Shown here in pieces: positions 10,466-19,584 of a stretch of DNA of 64,000 bases. Positions within the stretch are counted from its first letter, which is position 1; each line of letters opens with the position of its first letter. The notes under the pieces were generated by a model. The model did not search any database, was not told the DNA's origin, and saw only the letters and a program-made list of their open reading frames with translations. The translations under genes were made by a program, and so were the position numbers. The DNA is from Acinetobacter lwoffii. Lineage in GTDB: Bacteria > Pseudomonadota > Gammaproteobacteria > Pseudomonadales > Moraxellaceae. The stretch lies in contig NZ_CP077369.1 of the NCBI RefSeq assembly GCF_019048525.1, positions 1,364,001-1,428,000 of the forward strand. The letters are read 5' to 3'.

Positions 10466-10496
10466 AAAAGGCGGTCTTTTTTAGGCCGCTTTTTTA
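10466..10496 (+). terminator. Terminator after darP
   Basis: A 12-bp stem (A-rich arm then GGCGGTC, pairing with GGCCGC and a T run, two G-U pairs) around a T-rich loop, followed by further T. Confidence 0.8.
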
Positions 10497-11167
10497 TAGC
10501 TGTTTTGAACTGATTGGTTTGACTTGGACATGCATAGTCTATAAGTGGTCTATCTTAATATTACTATTCCAGCTTCTAAAACTGCATTGATGATAAAAAA
10601 TACAAAATTTCTGCAATTAATTTGTTAATGAATGTAAAATCTTTACAATTCTCAGTGGCTTTTTTGGCCTGTTTTTAGTCAATATCCTGATATTTAAATA
10701 TTTCGTAGACTGGAATTGTTAAGATAGTTTTAAAAATTAAAAAATAATTCTGAGTGTTATTAGATAGATGAGACCTGATATAAAATTTCTTTTTAATCAT
10801 AAGGTCAAGTTATATAATTGAAAAATCATTAGCTTTTACTCCAAATAGAGTAAAAAGCTATAGTGGGTATTTTTTAGTCAATAGTGTGTTACAGTAAATA
10901 CAAATAAACATGCTTATTTTAGGTGAGATATATTAATTTCAAATACTTATGTAGGTTTTTTTCGAATAGTAAATTTTCAAGTTATTCTTAATCAATTAAA
11001 TATCAGTGCTTTGCGGTTAAGAATGTATCTGGATAGAAACAGGTTAACAAATCCTTTAACCTATAGGTGAGTTTTCATCGTTGAGTAAATATAGAATCTT
11101 TGTTATTGATTGTATGAATTTGGTCGGCAGTGTTTTCTATATTCCATAAACATTCAGAGAGGCAGAC
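10497..11167. other. AT-rich 670-bp gap upstream of the GAF kinase gene
   Basis: No credible coding frame longer than about 16 codons was found. The stretch is strikingly AT-rich. It contains one clear hairpin at 10831-10859 (AGCTTTTACTC, six-base loop, GAGTAAAAAGCT, one bulge). It probably carries the kinase promoter and possibly a small RNA or a decayed gene; nothing more can be supported. Confidence 0.5.
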
Positions 11168-12436
11168 ATGGAACTAAAACTGCTAGAGGTCGGTCAGAAT
11201 ACGGAGCAATTAAGCTCGTGCCGTATATCTCTCATTTTAGGTGTCTATACCTCCAACAACCTATTAGACACCTTTTGTAAGATCGCCCGTAAAGTTTTAA
11301 ACGTTAAAACCAGTATTATCGGCTTCCACACGGAACCCTATATCTGGTACAGCTGTCCGCGCGGTTTTCGGGCCTTGCACGCCCCACAGGAAGTGAATCT
11401 GCCTGCGTATCTGCAACAGTCAGATGTCATTGACCAGACGCATCCTGCTTATACAGAATTGTCAAATTATGTGAAAGATCTCGGTGTAGCGCATCAGAGA
11501 TTAGTCGCCTTTAATTTAAAATCAAGTAGCGGTGTGTCTTTTGGACAGGTCATTTTCTTTGATGATCAGACTGAACTGTTCGATCAGGACGATATTGCCA
11601 CCATCAAACAATTTGCTGAAAGTTTAGTGATTCGAATTCAGCTCAATCAAGAACATACTGAGTTGAAAGAATTATACGAGCAGCAATGCGCACAAAATTT
11701 CAGTAAAACTAAATTTTTCCAGATTATTGCGCATGATCTGCGTGCACCGTTTCACGGCTTGCTCGGCTTTTCCGAAGTACTGGCACAGGAACGTGACACA
11801 CTGGATGAATCCAGTATTCAGAGTATTGCGGATTATTTATATGATAATGCACAATCGACCTATAACCTGCTGGAAAGCCTGCTGACTTGGGCGATGGCAG
11901 AGGGTGGGCGCTTTGTTTATCATCCGATCAATTATGAATTGAAACAGTCCAGCAAGATTGTATGTGGTGTTCTGAAAAGTTTGGCCTTAAATAAAAAGAT
12001 CGAACTGGTCGATAATATTCCTGAAGACATCAAGGTACATGCGGATATCAACATGATTACCTCTGTCTTGCAAAACCTGGTGTCGAATGCGCTTAAATTT
12101 ACCCCGGTGAATCAAGGCGGTAAAGTGATTTTAGCTGTAGAGATGGAAGGCGAGCAGGTCAAGATTACGATTCAGGATACTGGCCTGGGCATGACCGAAG
12201 AACAGATGCAGAATCTGTTTAAACCGACTTTGGGTGTGAGTGTCAGAGGCACAGCTGAAGAGAAAGGGGTAGGTTTGGGTCTGGTACTCTGCAAGCGCTT
12301 TATTGACCTGAACCATGGTCAAATTGCTGTAGATTCCAAAGAGGGCCGTGGTACGACCTTTACTGTGCATTTGCCGATGGTTACCAATGATCATCAGGCG
12401 CTAGTGCTTGAAGATGTACATGCCGAGCAATCTTAA
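11168..12436 (+). CDS. Soluble GAF-domain sensor histidine kinase
   Basis: A 422-residue kinase without a signal peptide or membrane segments. Residues about 20-155 fit a GAF-like sensor domain, followed by a short coiled coil, a HisKA domain with the phosphorylatable His189 in AHDLRAPF, and a HATPase domain with an N-box (QNLVSNALKFTP), DTGLGM and GVGLGLVL. It autophosphorylates and passes the phosphate to a response regulator, but none is encoded nearby, so it is an orphan. The signal is unknown. GAGG precedes the ATG. A TnpB element separates it from glnE. Confidence 0.88.
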   Translation: MELKLLEVGQNTEQLSSCRISLILGVYTSNNLLDTFCKIARKVLNVKTSIIGFHTEPYIWYSCPRGFRALHAPQEVNLPAYLQQSDVIDQTHPAYTELSNYVKDLGVAHQRLVAFNLKSSSGVSFGQVIFFDDQTELFDQDDIATIKQFAESLVIRIQLNQEHTELKELYEQQCAQNFSKTKFFQIIAHDLRAPFHGLLGFSEVLAQERDTLDESSIQSIADYLYDNAQSTYNLLESLLTWAMAEGGRFVYHPINYELKQSSKIVCGVLKSLALNKKIELVDNIPEDIKVHADINMITSVLQNLVSNALKFTPVNQGGKVILAVEMEGEQVKITIQDTGLGMTEEQMQNLFKPTLGVSVRGTAEEKGVGLGLVLCKRFIDLNHGQIAVDSKEGRGTTFTVHLPMVTNDHQALVLEDVHAEQS

Positions 12437-12609
12437 AAGGTAAATTTCAAACTAAAACATTCCCACTGAGACAAAACTCCTGCTATCTTTAGTGTGAAAG
12501 AGGACTCCACCCAACATTAGGGTGGAGGTGAATTTCACGACTTTTTTTTAGTGCAATATGATAGAATAATTTGCATTAAGTTTCTGTATCTAAATAGATT
12601 TAAGGCGAA

Positions 12610-13915
12610 ATGAAGATCAACAAAGCGTACAAATTTAGGCTTGAGCCTAATGCGGAACAGGAGCTTGTTTTAAACAAGTTGCTTGGCTCTGCACGTTTTG
12701 TTTGGAATCAAATTTTAGCTGTTTCGTTCGAGATGCTTGCTAATAATGAGCGAATCAACAAAGTTAATTTAGTCAATAAAATTCCTGAATTACGCAAAAA
12801 ACCTGAATGTGCTTTTCTAGAAAACAGCTCAAATGGCGTTTCGCTCCAACAAAAAGTTCGTGATCTTGGTGATGCTTGGGGGGAAGTTTTTTAACAAAAA
12901 GGAACAAGCTAAGTTAAAGCAAAAACCATTTAGAGCTAAGAAGCCACGATTTTTTAAATTATCCGATGGTGGTGAAGTTCAACTTAGACCACTTATGCCA
13001 CGATTCAAAAAGAAATCTGATGGTTATGATTCCATTCGTATTGTTCAATTTGGCAGATATTGTTGGGTTAAAGGCAACCAAGTTAAGTTACCTAATGACA
13101 TTGGCGTTGTGAAATTCAGAAAATCACAAAATATTGTGGGTGAGATTAAGAACGTCACAATCTCAAAGCATGTCGGGAAATGGTATGTGTCATTTGGTGC
13201 TGAAAACACAGTAGAAGCACCAGTCCACCCATCAAAATCAGCCGTTGGCATTGATTTAGGTGTTAAAAAGTTAATTACAACGTCTAGTGGTCAAGTATTC
13301 GACCCGATCAATAGTTTCAAGGCCAATCAAGTAAAGTTGGCTAGGCTTCAGCGCAAGCTGAGAAAGAAAAACAAGTTCAGTCAAAATTGGAAAAAGCTGA
13401 ATCTCAAGATCAATACATTACACCATCATATTGCCAATATTCGGCATGACTACTTGCACAAAGTCACCACAACGCTCAGCAAAAACCACGCAATGATCGT
13501 AGTTGAGGACTTAAAAGTAGCCAATATGTCGAAGTCAGCGAAAGGCTCAATCGAGAAAAAAGGAAAGAATGTTAAAGCCAAGTCCGGCTTAAATAAATCA
13601 ATCCTGGATCAAGGTTGGTCAATGCTTGTTAATATGTTGGTGTACAAACAGCAATGGCGAGGTGGTTTACTCGTTAAAGTTGACCCTAAATATACAAGTC
13701 AGACTTGTAGTTCATGTGGTCACGTTGCAAAAGAAAATAGGCTTACTCAAGCAAACTTTAGTTGTGTCGAGTGTAGCTTTGGCGAGAATGCAGATATTAA
13801 TGCTTCTCGCAATATTTTGGCGGTAGGACATACCGTTTTGTCTGTGGAGGGTGGATGCGGTAAAGGTCGCCTTGCGAAGCAGAAAGCAAGTGAAATCCGT
13901 GAGGAAGTCACCTAA
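12610..13915 (+). pseudogene. tnpB: TnpB RNA-guided nuclease, frameshifted
   Basis: Two overlapping frames together make a full TnpB: 12610-12894 encodes the N-terminal part (KAYKFRLEPN, SARFVWNQ) and the frame ending at 13915 encodes the rest, including the RuvC-like Asp in GIDLGVKK, Glu in VVEDLKVANM, the zinc ribbon CSSCG...CVEC and the last Asp in ENADINASRN. The break is at G6 (12878-12883) or T6 (12887-12892); removing one base gives the continuous peptide DAWGKFFNKKEQ. All catalytic residues are intact, so this is a recent mutation, a sequencing error in a homopolymer, or, less likely, slippage. The 3' end with the right-end hairpin is where TnpB guide RNA (omegaRNA) would be expected. 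Confidence 0.85.
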
Positions 13916-13975
13916 GAGCTTTTACTTTTAGAATCCCCCACTTGAACATCGTGAAAGTGGTGGGAGTATGTCAAA
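13860..13975 (+). ncRNA. Candidate omegaRNA / right-end guide RNA of the TnpB element
   Basis: By analogy with characterised IS200/IS605 TnpB systems, the guide scaffold is made from the tnpB 3' end plus the right end, with the guide reading into flanking DNA after the element border. Here the region holds the hairpin of about 13935-13967 and the GTCAA end; the guide would come from bases just after 13975. This is inference from family knowledge; the transcript itself cannot be seen in sequence. Confidence 0.45.
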
Positions 13976-14009
13976 ACTAAGCAGAATGTTTCAGGGGAAG
14001 AGTTGAGTG

Positions 14010-16760
14010 ATGAATGCGGCACAATTGCAGAAAACCTTAAGAGCTAGCCAATATACCGAACAGGTATTGGCCAATCACCAGAGTTTACTGGAACAGGATT
14101 ATGCAATTGATCAGTTTCAAGGCTCACTCAGTCGGGAATATATTGATCAGCTGGTGCAGCACTGCATCCTAAATATAAGCGATGAAGCAACGTGGATGCG
14201 CGCAATGCGTATTTTGCGGGCTCGATTGATGTTTCGTTGGATCTGGCAGGATGCCAATCAACTCACCGATGTCATTACCCTCACCCAAGAACTCTCCGAT
14301 TTTGCCGATGCGTGCATCTGTGCGGCGAAAGATTTTGCCCGTATTCCGGTCGTTGCCAAGTATGGCCAGCCAATCGGCTATAACGGAAAAGTCCAAGATC
14401 TGATTGTCATTGCCATGGGGAAACTCGGCGCCCAAGAACTCAATCTTTCCAGTGATATCGACCTGATTTTTGCCTTCGATGAGCAGGGTGAAACTGATGG
14501 GCGTAAATGTATTGATGTGCAGCAGTTTTGCATCCTGTGGGGACAAAAACTCATTCATTTGCTGGATCAGATCACGGCGGATGGCTTTGTATTCCGCGTC
14601 GACATGCGCCTGCGTCCCTGGGGCGATGGTTCAGCACTAGCCATTAGTCATGCAGCCTTGGAAAAATATCTGAGCCAGCATGGGCGTGAATGGGAGCGTT
14701 ATGCCTGGATTAAAGCGCGTATTGTCAATCCAAGTCCAGAAGGCGACGAGCTGCTGGAGATGACCCGTCCATTTGTATTTCGCAAGTACGTCGATTACAG
14801 CGCTTTTGAAGCCATGCGCGAAATGAAAGCCATGATCGAGCGCGAAGTACAGCGCCGTAATATTGAAGATGATATCAAGCTCGGAGCCGGTGGCATTCGC
14901 GAAGTCGAATTTATCGTGCAGGTGTTTCAGCTGATTTATGGCGGGGCCAAACTTGAATTGCAGGATCGGCAGTGTCTGGTGAATCTAAATCATCTGGATG
15001 ATGCCGAGTTGCTGGATGAACAGGCGGTGCAGGATCTGGAAAATGCCTATTTATTCCTGCGCCGGGTTGAGCACGCGATTCAGGCACTGAATGATCAGCA
15101 AACGCAATCACTACCGACAGAGCCAGAGTTAAGGGCGCGTATAACGGACACACTTGGTTTTGCGGATTGGGACAGCTTTATGGCATATCTCAATGAAAAG
15201 CGTGACAAAGTGATGTATCAGTTTGATCATCTAATCAAGGAAAATGGCCCTGACACCTTGGTTGAAAGTTTTTCCCAGTTGGAAAAGAAACTCAAAGAAG
15301 TGTTGGATGATAATGCAAAGAATCTTGTCTATGAGTTTTGGAATGGGCATGCCTTAAAAAAATTACCGGCAAAGGCGGTACAACGTTTAAAAACCTTCTG
15401 GCCGCATTTAATTGAAGCCGTTTTACAGTCAGATGATCCTCAGGTGGCATTGGTGCGCTTGATGCCCTTAGTCGAATCAGTGATGCGCCGTACGGTATAT
15501 CTGGTGATGTTAATCGAGAGTAAAGGGGCGTTGCAGCGACTGGTGAAGATGGCCACGGTCAGCCCCTGGATTTGTGAAGAACTGACCCATTATCCGGTGC
15601 TACTGGATGAATTCCTGTCGATGGATTTTGAATTGCCAAAACGTCAGGATCTGGAAGACTCTTTACGTCAGCAACTTTTACGGATTGAAATTGATCAGGT
15701 CGAAGACCAGATGCGGGTCTTGCGCCTGTTTAAAAAATCTAATGTTCTGGCCGTTGCCGCCAGTGATGTGCTGGCTGAAAGTCCTTTAATGAAAGTTTCC
15801 GATGCCTTGACCGATATTGCTGAAGTATCGGTGAATGCAGCGCTGCATCTGGCCTATCAGATTGTGGCAAAAAAGCATGGTTTTCCACTGGATGCAGAAG
15901 GGCAGCGCTGTTCAGTCGAGCATACGGCTTTTGCAGTCATTGGTTATGGTAAAGTCGGTGGAATTGAATTGGGTTATGGCTCGGATCTGGATCTGGTGTT
16001 TATTCACTATATGGGTGAACAGGCCGATACCGATGGACTTAAGCCGATCAGTGGCTTTGAATTTGCCATGCGGGTTGCACAAAAGTTTATGTCCCTCATG
16101 ACCACGCAAACCTTGGATGGACGTGTATATGAAGTCGATACCCGATTGCGTCCATCGGGCGAAGCTGGGCTTTTGGTCACCAGTTTAAAAGCCTTTGAAC
16201 AGTATCAGTTCAAGAGTGCCTGGCTATGGGAGCATCAGGCCTTGGTACGAGCCCGCCCGATTGCGGGTGAAATGAGCTTACGGAAAAAGTTTGAAGTCTT
16301 GCGCCGGGATATTTTGATTCAGCCCCGTGATGAAAATTATGTACGGGCAGAAGTACTGAAAATGCGTCAGAAAATGAAGGAGCATCTCGGTTCTTCCGCC
16401 GATCAAAAAAAAGATGGTATTTTTCATTTAAAACAAGATGCAGGTGGTATCGTAGACATCGAATTTATGGCACAGTATGCGGTGTTGGCTTGGAGTGGGA
16501 CGAATAAAGATCTCGCCCATTTCTCCGACAATGTACGAATTCTTGAGGATGCCGCAAAATCAGGTTGCTTATCCAGCGACGATGCGACTGCTCTGATTCA
16601 AGCTTATCTCCGTGAACGCGCCGAGAGCCATCGCTTAGCCCTTGCAAATCAATCCATGCAAGTGTCTGCAAGCGACTGGCACGATACCCGAATGACCGTT
16701 TGCAAGTTATGGCAAAGACTGATTGATCCAAGTGCAGACTTTGCACTGGATAGTGAATAA
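14010..16760 (+). CDS. glnE: Bifunctional glutamine synthetase adenylyltransferase/deadenylase
   Basis: Controls glutamine synthetase by adding or removing AMP. The 916-residue protein has two nucleotidyltransferase domains: GKLGAQELNLSSDIDL (DxD at about 149-151) and, near residue 660, GYGKVGGIELGYGSDLDL, with linker regulatory helices between. Length fits the family. A GTG at 14007 precedes the ATG at 14010; AGGGGAAG upstream could serve either. The upstream neighbour is the TnpB element, so native promoter sequence may be displaced. ilvE follows after 24 bases. Confidence 0.95.
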   Translation: MNAAQLQKTLRASQYTEQVLANHQSLLEQDYAIDQFQGSLSREYIDQLVQHCILNISDEATWMRAMRILRARLMFRWIWQDANQLTDVITLTQELSDFADACICAAKDFARIPVVAKYGQPIGYNGKVQDLIVIAMGKLGAQELNLSSDIDLIFAFDEQGETDGRKCIDVQQFCILWGQKLIHLLDQITADGFVFRVDMRLRPWGDGSALAISHAALEKYLSQHGREWERYAWIKARIVNPSPEGDELLEMTRPFVFRKYVDYSAFEAMREMKAMIEREVQRRNIEDDIKLGAGGIREVEFIVQVFQLIYGGAKLELQDRQCLVNLNHLDDAELLDEQAVQDLENAYLFLRRVEHAIQALNDQQTQSLPTEPELRARITDTLGFADWDSFMAYLNEKRDKVMYQFDHLIKENGPDTLVESFSQLEKKLKEVLDDNAKNLVYEFWNGHALKKLPAKAVQRLKTFWPHLIEAVLQSDDPQVALVRLMPLVESVMRRTVYLVMLIESKGALQRLVKMATVSPWICEELTHYPVLLDEFLSMDFELPKRQDLEDSLRQQLLRIEIDQVEDQMRVLRLFKKSNVLAVAASDVLAESPLMKVSDALTDIAEVSVNAALHLAYQIVAKKHGFPLDAEGQRCSVEHTAFAVIGYGKVGGIELGYGSDLDLVFIHYMGEQADTDGLKPISGFEFAMRVAQKFMSLMTTQTLDGRVYEVDTRLRPSGEAGLLVTSLKAFEQYQFKSAWLWEHQALVRARPIAGEMSLRKKFEVLRRDILIQPRDENYVRAEVLKMRQKMKEHLGSSADQKKDGIFHLKQDAGGIVDIEFMAQYAVLAWSGTNKDLAHFSDNVRILEDAAKSGCLSSDDATALIQAYLRERAESHRLALANQSMQVSASDWHDTRMTVCKLWQRLIDPSADFALDSE

Positions 16761-16784
16761 TTGTGAGAAATTGGAGTTTGTGGC

Positions 16785-17711
16785 ATGAATTTGGCTGATC
16801 GTGATGGTTTCATTTGGCAAGATGGACAACTAGTTGACTGGCGTGAGGCAAAAACTCACGTATTAACACATACTTTGCATTACAGCATGGGTGTGTTTGA
16901 AGGCGTCCGAGCTTATGAAACCCCGAATGGAACGGCTATTTTCCGTCTTAAAGAACATACGAAGCGCTTGTTGAATTCTGCAAAAATTTATCAAATGAAA
17001 GTTCCATTTGATCAAGCAGCATTAGAACAGGCTCAAATTGATGTTGTTCGTGAAAACAAATTAGCGTCTTGCTATTTACGTCCAATTATTTTTATTGGTT
17101 CTGAAAAACTCGGTATCGCTGCAACTGACAATACCATTCATGCCGTAGTTGCGGCATGGAGCTGGGGTGCTTACCTCGGTGAAGAGGCGATGGCGAAGGG
17201 AATTCGCGTAAAAACGTCTTCATTTACCCACCATCATCCGAACGTGACCATGTGTAAGGCTAAAGCATCAGGTAACTACACCTTGTCGATTCTTGCGCAT
17301 CAGGAAGTGGCGCATTCAGGTTATGATGAAGCAATGCTGCTCGACCCACAAGGCTATGTATGCCAAGGTTCAGGCGAAAACGTATTCCTGGTGCGTGATG
17401 GCGTGATTCATACGCCTGATATCGCAGGTGGTGCGCTGGATGGTATTACCCGTCAAACGATTATTACGATTGCTAAAGACTTGGGTTATGACGTAATTGA
17501 ACGCCGTATTACCCGTGATGAGTTCTACATCGCAGATGAAGCATTCTTTACCGGCACTGCTGCAGAAGTAACACCAATCCGTGAATACGATGATCGTCAG
17601 ATTGGTGAGGGTGTACGTGGTCCAATCACCACTCAAATCCAGAAAGCATATTTTGATGCAGTTCAGGGCAAAGACCCGAAATATGCACACTGGTTAACGT
17701 ATGTGAAGTAA
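16785..17711 (+). CDS. ilvE: Branched-chain amino acid aminotransferase
   Basis: PLP enzyme for the last step of Leu/Ile/Val synthesis. The 308-residue protein begins with WQDGQLVDW and has LHYSMGVFEGVRAY, the PLP lysine in CKAKASGNY (Lys160) and the C-terminal EAFFTGTAAEVTPI segment of fold-type IV aminotransferases. In Acinetobacter ilvE marks one border of the lipooligosaccharide outer-core locus, which begins after the terminator at 17731-17758. Confidence 0.97.
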   Translation: MNLADRDGFIWQDGQLVDWREAKTHVLTHTLHYSMGVFEGVRAYETPNGTAIFRLKEHTKRLLNSAKIYQMKVPFDQAALEQAQIDVVRENKLASCYLRPIIFIGSEKLGIAATDNTIHAVVAAWSWGAYLGEEAMAKGIRVKTSSFTHHHPNVTMCKAKASGNYTLSILAHQEVAHSGYDEAMLLDPQGYVCQGSGENVFLVRDGVIHTPDIAGGALDGITRQTIITIAKDLGYDVIERRITRDEFYIADEAFFTGTAAEVTPIREYDDRQIGEGVRGPITTQIQKAYFDAVQGKDPKYAHWLTYVK

Positions 17712-17730
17712 TTAAGAATTTACTGATTGA

Positions 17731-17758
17731 AAAAACCTCTCATTTGAGAGGTTTTTTT
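17731..17758 (+). terminator. Terminator after ilvE
   Basis: AAAAAACCTCTCA, a short TT-containing loop and TGAGAGGTTTTTTT form a near-perfect hairpin with a T tail. Confidence 0.88.
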
Positions 17759-17839
17759 TAACTGATGTACTTATTCTGCCGAACTTATGTCATCATATTC
17801 ACCATCAAGAAGATTTTAAGATGAGCTTAGGCATACGCA

Positions 17840-18562
17840 ATGAGTAACATCGTTATTTGTATGAAATGGGGAACCAAATACGGTTCGGAATACGTCAATC
17901 GTTTATACAATATGGTTAAACGACATACGACAGTCGACTTTAAAATGGTCTGTCTGACGGATCGTACTGAAGGCATTGATCCTGCAGTACAATGTTTCCC
18001 TATTCCACCTCTGGCATTGCCTGAAGGTGCGCCTGAGCGTGGCTGGAACAAGCTGTCCACTTTTGAGCCTGATCTGTATGGTTTGGAAGGCAATGCACTC
18101 TTCCTCGATCTTGACGTGGTGATTGTCGATAATATCGATGAGTTCTTTACCTATCCGGGTGACTTCCTGATTATTCATGACTGGAAACGTCCTTGGCGTA
18201 TTACCGGTAACAGTTCGGTTTATCGGTTTAAACTGGGTGCTTTCCCAGGTCTGTTACCTTACTTCCGTGAACATTTTGATGAAATTCGTCAAAAATTCCG
18301 TAATGAGCAAGCCTATTTGTCTTGGTATGTAGACCGTGAAGGTAAACAGACGTATTGGCCAGAAAGCTGGTGCAAGAGCTATAAATATCACTGCCTGCAA
18401 AAAATTCCGATGGCTTATTTTAAGCCGCCTGTGAAGCCTGAAGGTGCCAAAATCATTGTTTTTCATGGCGAGATTAATCCGCCAGATGCAGTGAATGGTG
18501 GTGGTGGTAAATGGTATCGTTATGTGTTGCCATCGCAGTGGATTAAGGACGCTTGGCAGTAA
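17840..18562 (+). CDS. Putative glycosyltransferase, first gene of the OC locus
   Basis: A 240-residue cytosolic-type protein without a signal peptide. A GT-A-like DxD motif lies in LFLDLDVV (DLD, 90-92) after a Rossmann-like N-terminus (VICMKWGTKYG); the C-terminal half has IIVFHGEINPP. It is the first gene beyond ilvE on the plus strand, as glycosyltransferases are in Acinetobacter outer-core loci. Its base composition is closer to the chromosomal average than that of the AT-rich genes that follow, so it may be a conserved border gene. Donor and acceptor are unknown. Confidence 0.78.
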   Translation: MSNIVICMKWGTKYGSEYVNRLYNMVKRHTTVDFKMVCLTDRTEGIDPAVQCFPIPPLALPEGAPERGWNKLSTFEPDLYGLEGNALFLDLDVVIVDNIDEFFTYPGDFLIIHDWKRPWRITGNSSVYRFKLGAFPGLLPYFREHFDEIRQKFRNEQAYLSWYVDREGKQTYWPESWCKSYKYHCLQKIPMAYFKPPVKPEGAKIIVFHGEINPPDAVNGGGGKWYRYVLPSQWIKDAWQ

Positions 18563-18603
18563 GTTATAGAGTTTATTCAAGCTAATTGTTGATTAGAAGT
18601 ATT

Positions 18604-19575
18604 ATGGAAAAAATAGATTTTGTTATTGCGTGGGTCGATGGCAATGATGTAAAGCATCGACTTAAAAGGCAACAGTTTCAATCTACTAATATCGTAAAAG
18701 GTTCAGCAGAAGAAACTCGATTTGCTAGTAATGATGAAATCTATTTTTCAATTGCTTCAATTCTTAAATATGTTCCCTATTTTGGAACAATTTATATTAT
18801 TACGGATGAACAGCAGCCTGCACATATTCATGATTTTTTCGAACAGGGATTATGTGCTCCTGAGCAGATAAAAATAATTGATCATAGAACAATATTTGCT
18901 GGTCATGAGCAATACTTGCCTACATTTAATTCTTTAAGTATTGAAACTATGCTTTGGAATATTCCAGGGTTATCAAAGTATTTTATTTATTTGAATGATG
19001 ATTTCTTCTTTAATGCCTCATCTGAATTAGATGATTTTTTAGTTGGTGACCAGATAAAAGTCTATGGACATTGGGAAAATAACTCCTTAATTAAAGCAAA
19101 ATTTAATCTACGTAAAGGTCTTAATAAATATTTTGGTAAACCTTTACAGCCTAAATATACAATTGCTCAAATGCTTAGTGCTGAATTATGTGGATTTAAT
19201 AAATATTATGAAATTCATCATCGTCCCCATATATTGGATCGTGATGTACTACAAAATTATTTTCAAAAATACCCTACAACATTAGCTCAACAGATTAGGC
19301 ATCGTTTTAGAAGTGCTTTTCAGTTTTTACCCGTAGGACTTAATAATCATTTAAAAATTCAGGCTAATGAAGCAGTTCTATACGATGATATTAATATTGC
19401 TTATTTAAAAAATGAAGCATTGCTATCTTTATTTTTAGAAAACTTAAATAATACCACTATTAAATTTGGTTGTATTCAAAGTTTGGATCAATTTGATCCA
19501 AAAGAAGCAGAAAAGGTATCTTTTGCTTTAATTGCTAAATTTAAAAACTATTTACCTCTATCTATTCAGCATTAA
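18604..19575 (+). CDS. Stealth-family sugar-phosphate transferase
   Basis: A 324-residue protein with the Stealth conserved regions: FVIAWVDGND (CR1, about 6-15) and RFASNDEIYFSI...YFGTIYIITD (CR2, from residue 39), then YFIYLNDDFFF. Stealth proteins transfer sugar-1-phosphates to make phosphodiester-linked glycans such as capsules. This predicts a phosphodiester-linked hexose or HexNAc-phosphate in this strain's surface glycan. An in-frame TTG lies 18 bases upstream of the chosen ATG; neither has a strong ribosome-binding site. The gene is clearly AT-rich, which suggests horizontal acquisition. Confidence 0.85.
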   Translation: MEKIDFVIAWVDGNDVKHRLKRQQFQSTNIVKGSAEETRFASNDEIYFSIASILKYVPYFGTIYIITDEQQPAHIHDFFEQGLCAPEQIKIIDHRTIFAGHEQYLPTFNSLSIETMLWNIPGLSKYFIYLNDDFFFNASSELDDFLVGDQIKVYGHWENNSLIKAKFNLRKGLNKYFGKPLQPKYTIAQMLSAELCGFNKYYEIHHRPHILDRDVLQNYFQKYPTTLAQQIRHRFRSAFQFLPVGLNNHLKIQANEAVLYDDINIAYLKNEALLSLFLENLNNTTIKFGCIQSLDQFDPKEAEKVSFALIAKFKNYLPLSIQH

Positions 19576-19584
19576 GAGTTAATC

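Larger units (their letters stand above)
12494..13975 (+). mobile_element. IS200/IS605-superfamily element carrying only tnpB
   Basis: Left end: hairpin with GTGAAA/TTTCAC (12494-12499/12533-12538) outside CTCCACCC/GGGTGGAG (12505-12512/12520-12527). Right end: imperfect hairpin at about 13935-13967, then GTCAA ending at 13975, resembling known IS605-type right ends. There is no tnpA, no terminal inverted repeat and no target duplication, as expected for this superfamily. Exact borders are estimated. It lies between the kinase and glnE, so it may have altered glnE transcription. Confidence 0.72.

Noticed and set aside
12833..13915. A separate complete gene starting at 12833 in the TnpB element
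   Set aside because: Its first 20 residues are out-of-frame translation of the upstream tnpB part; true TnpB sequence begins only near 12884.
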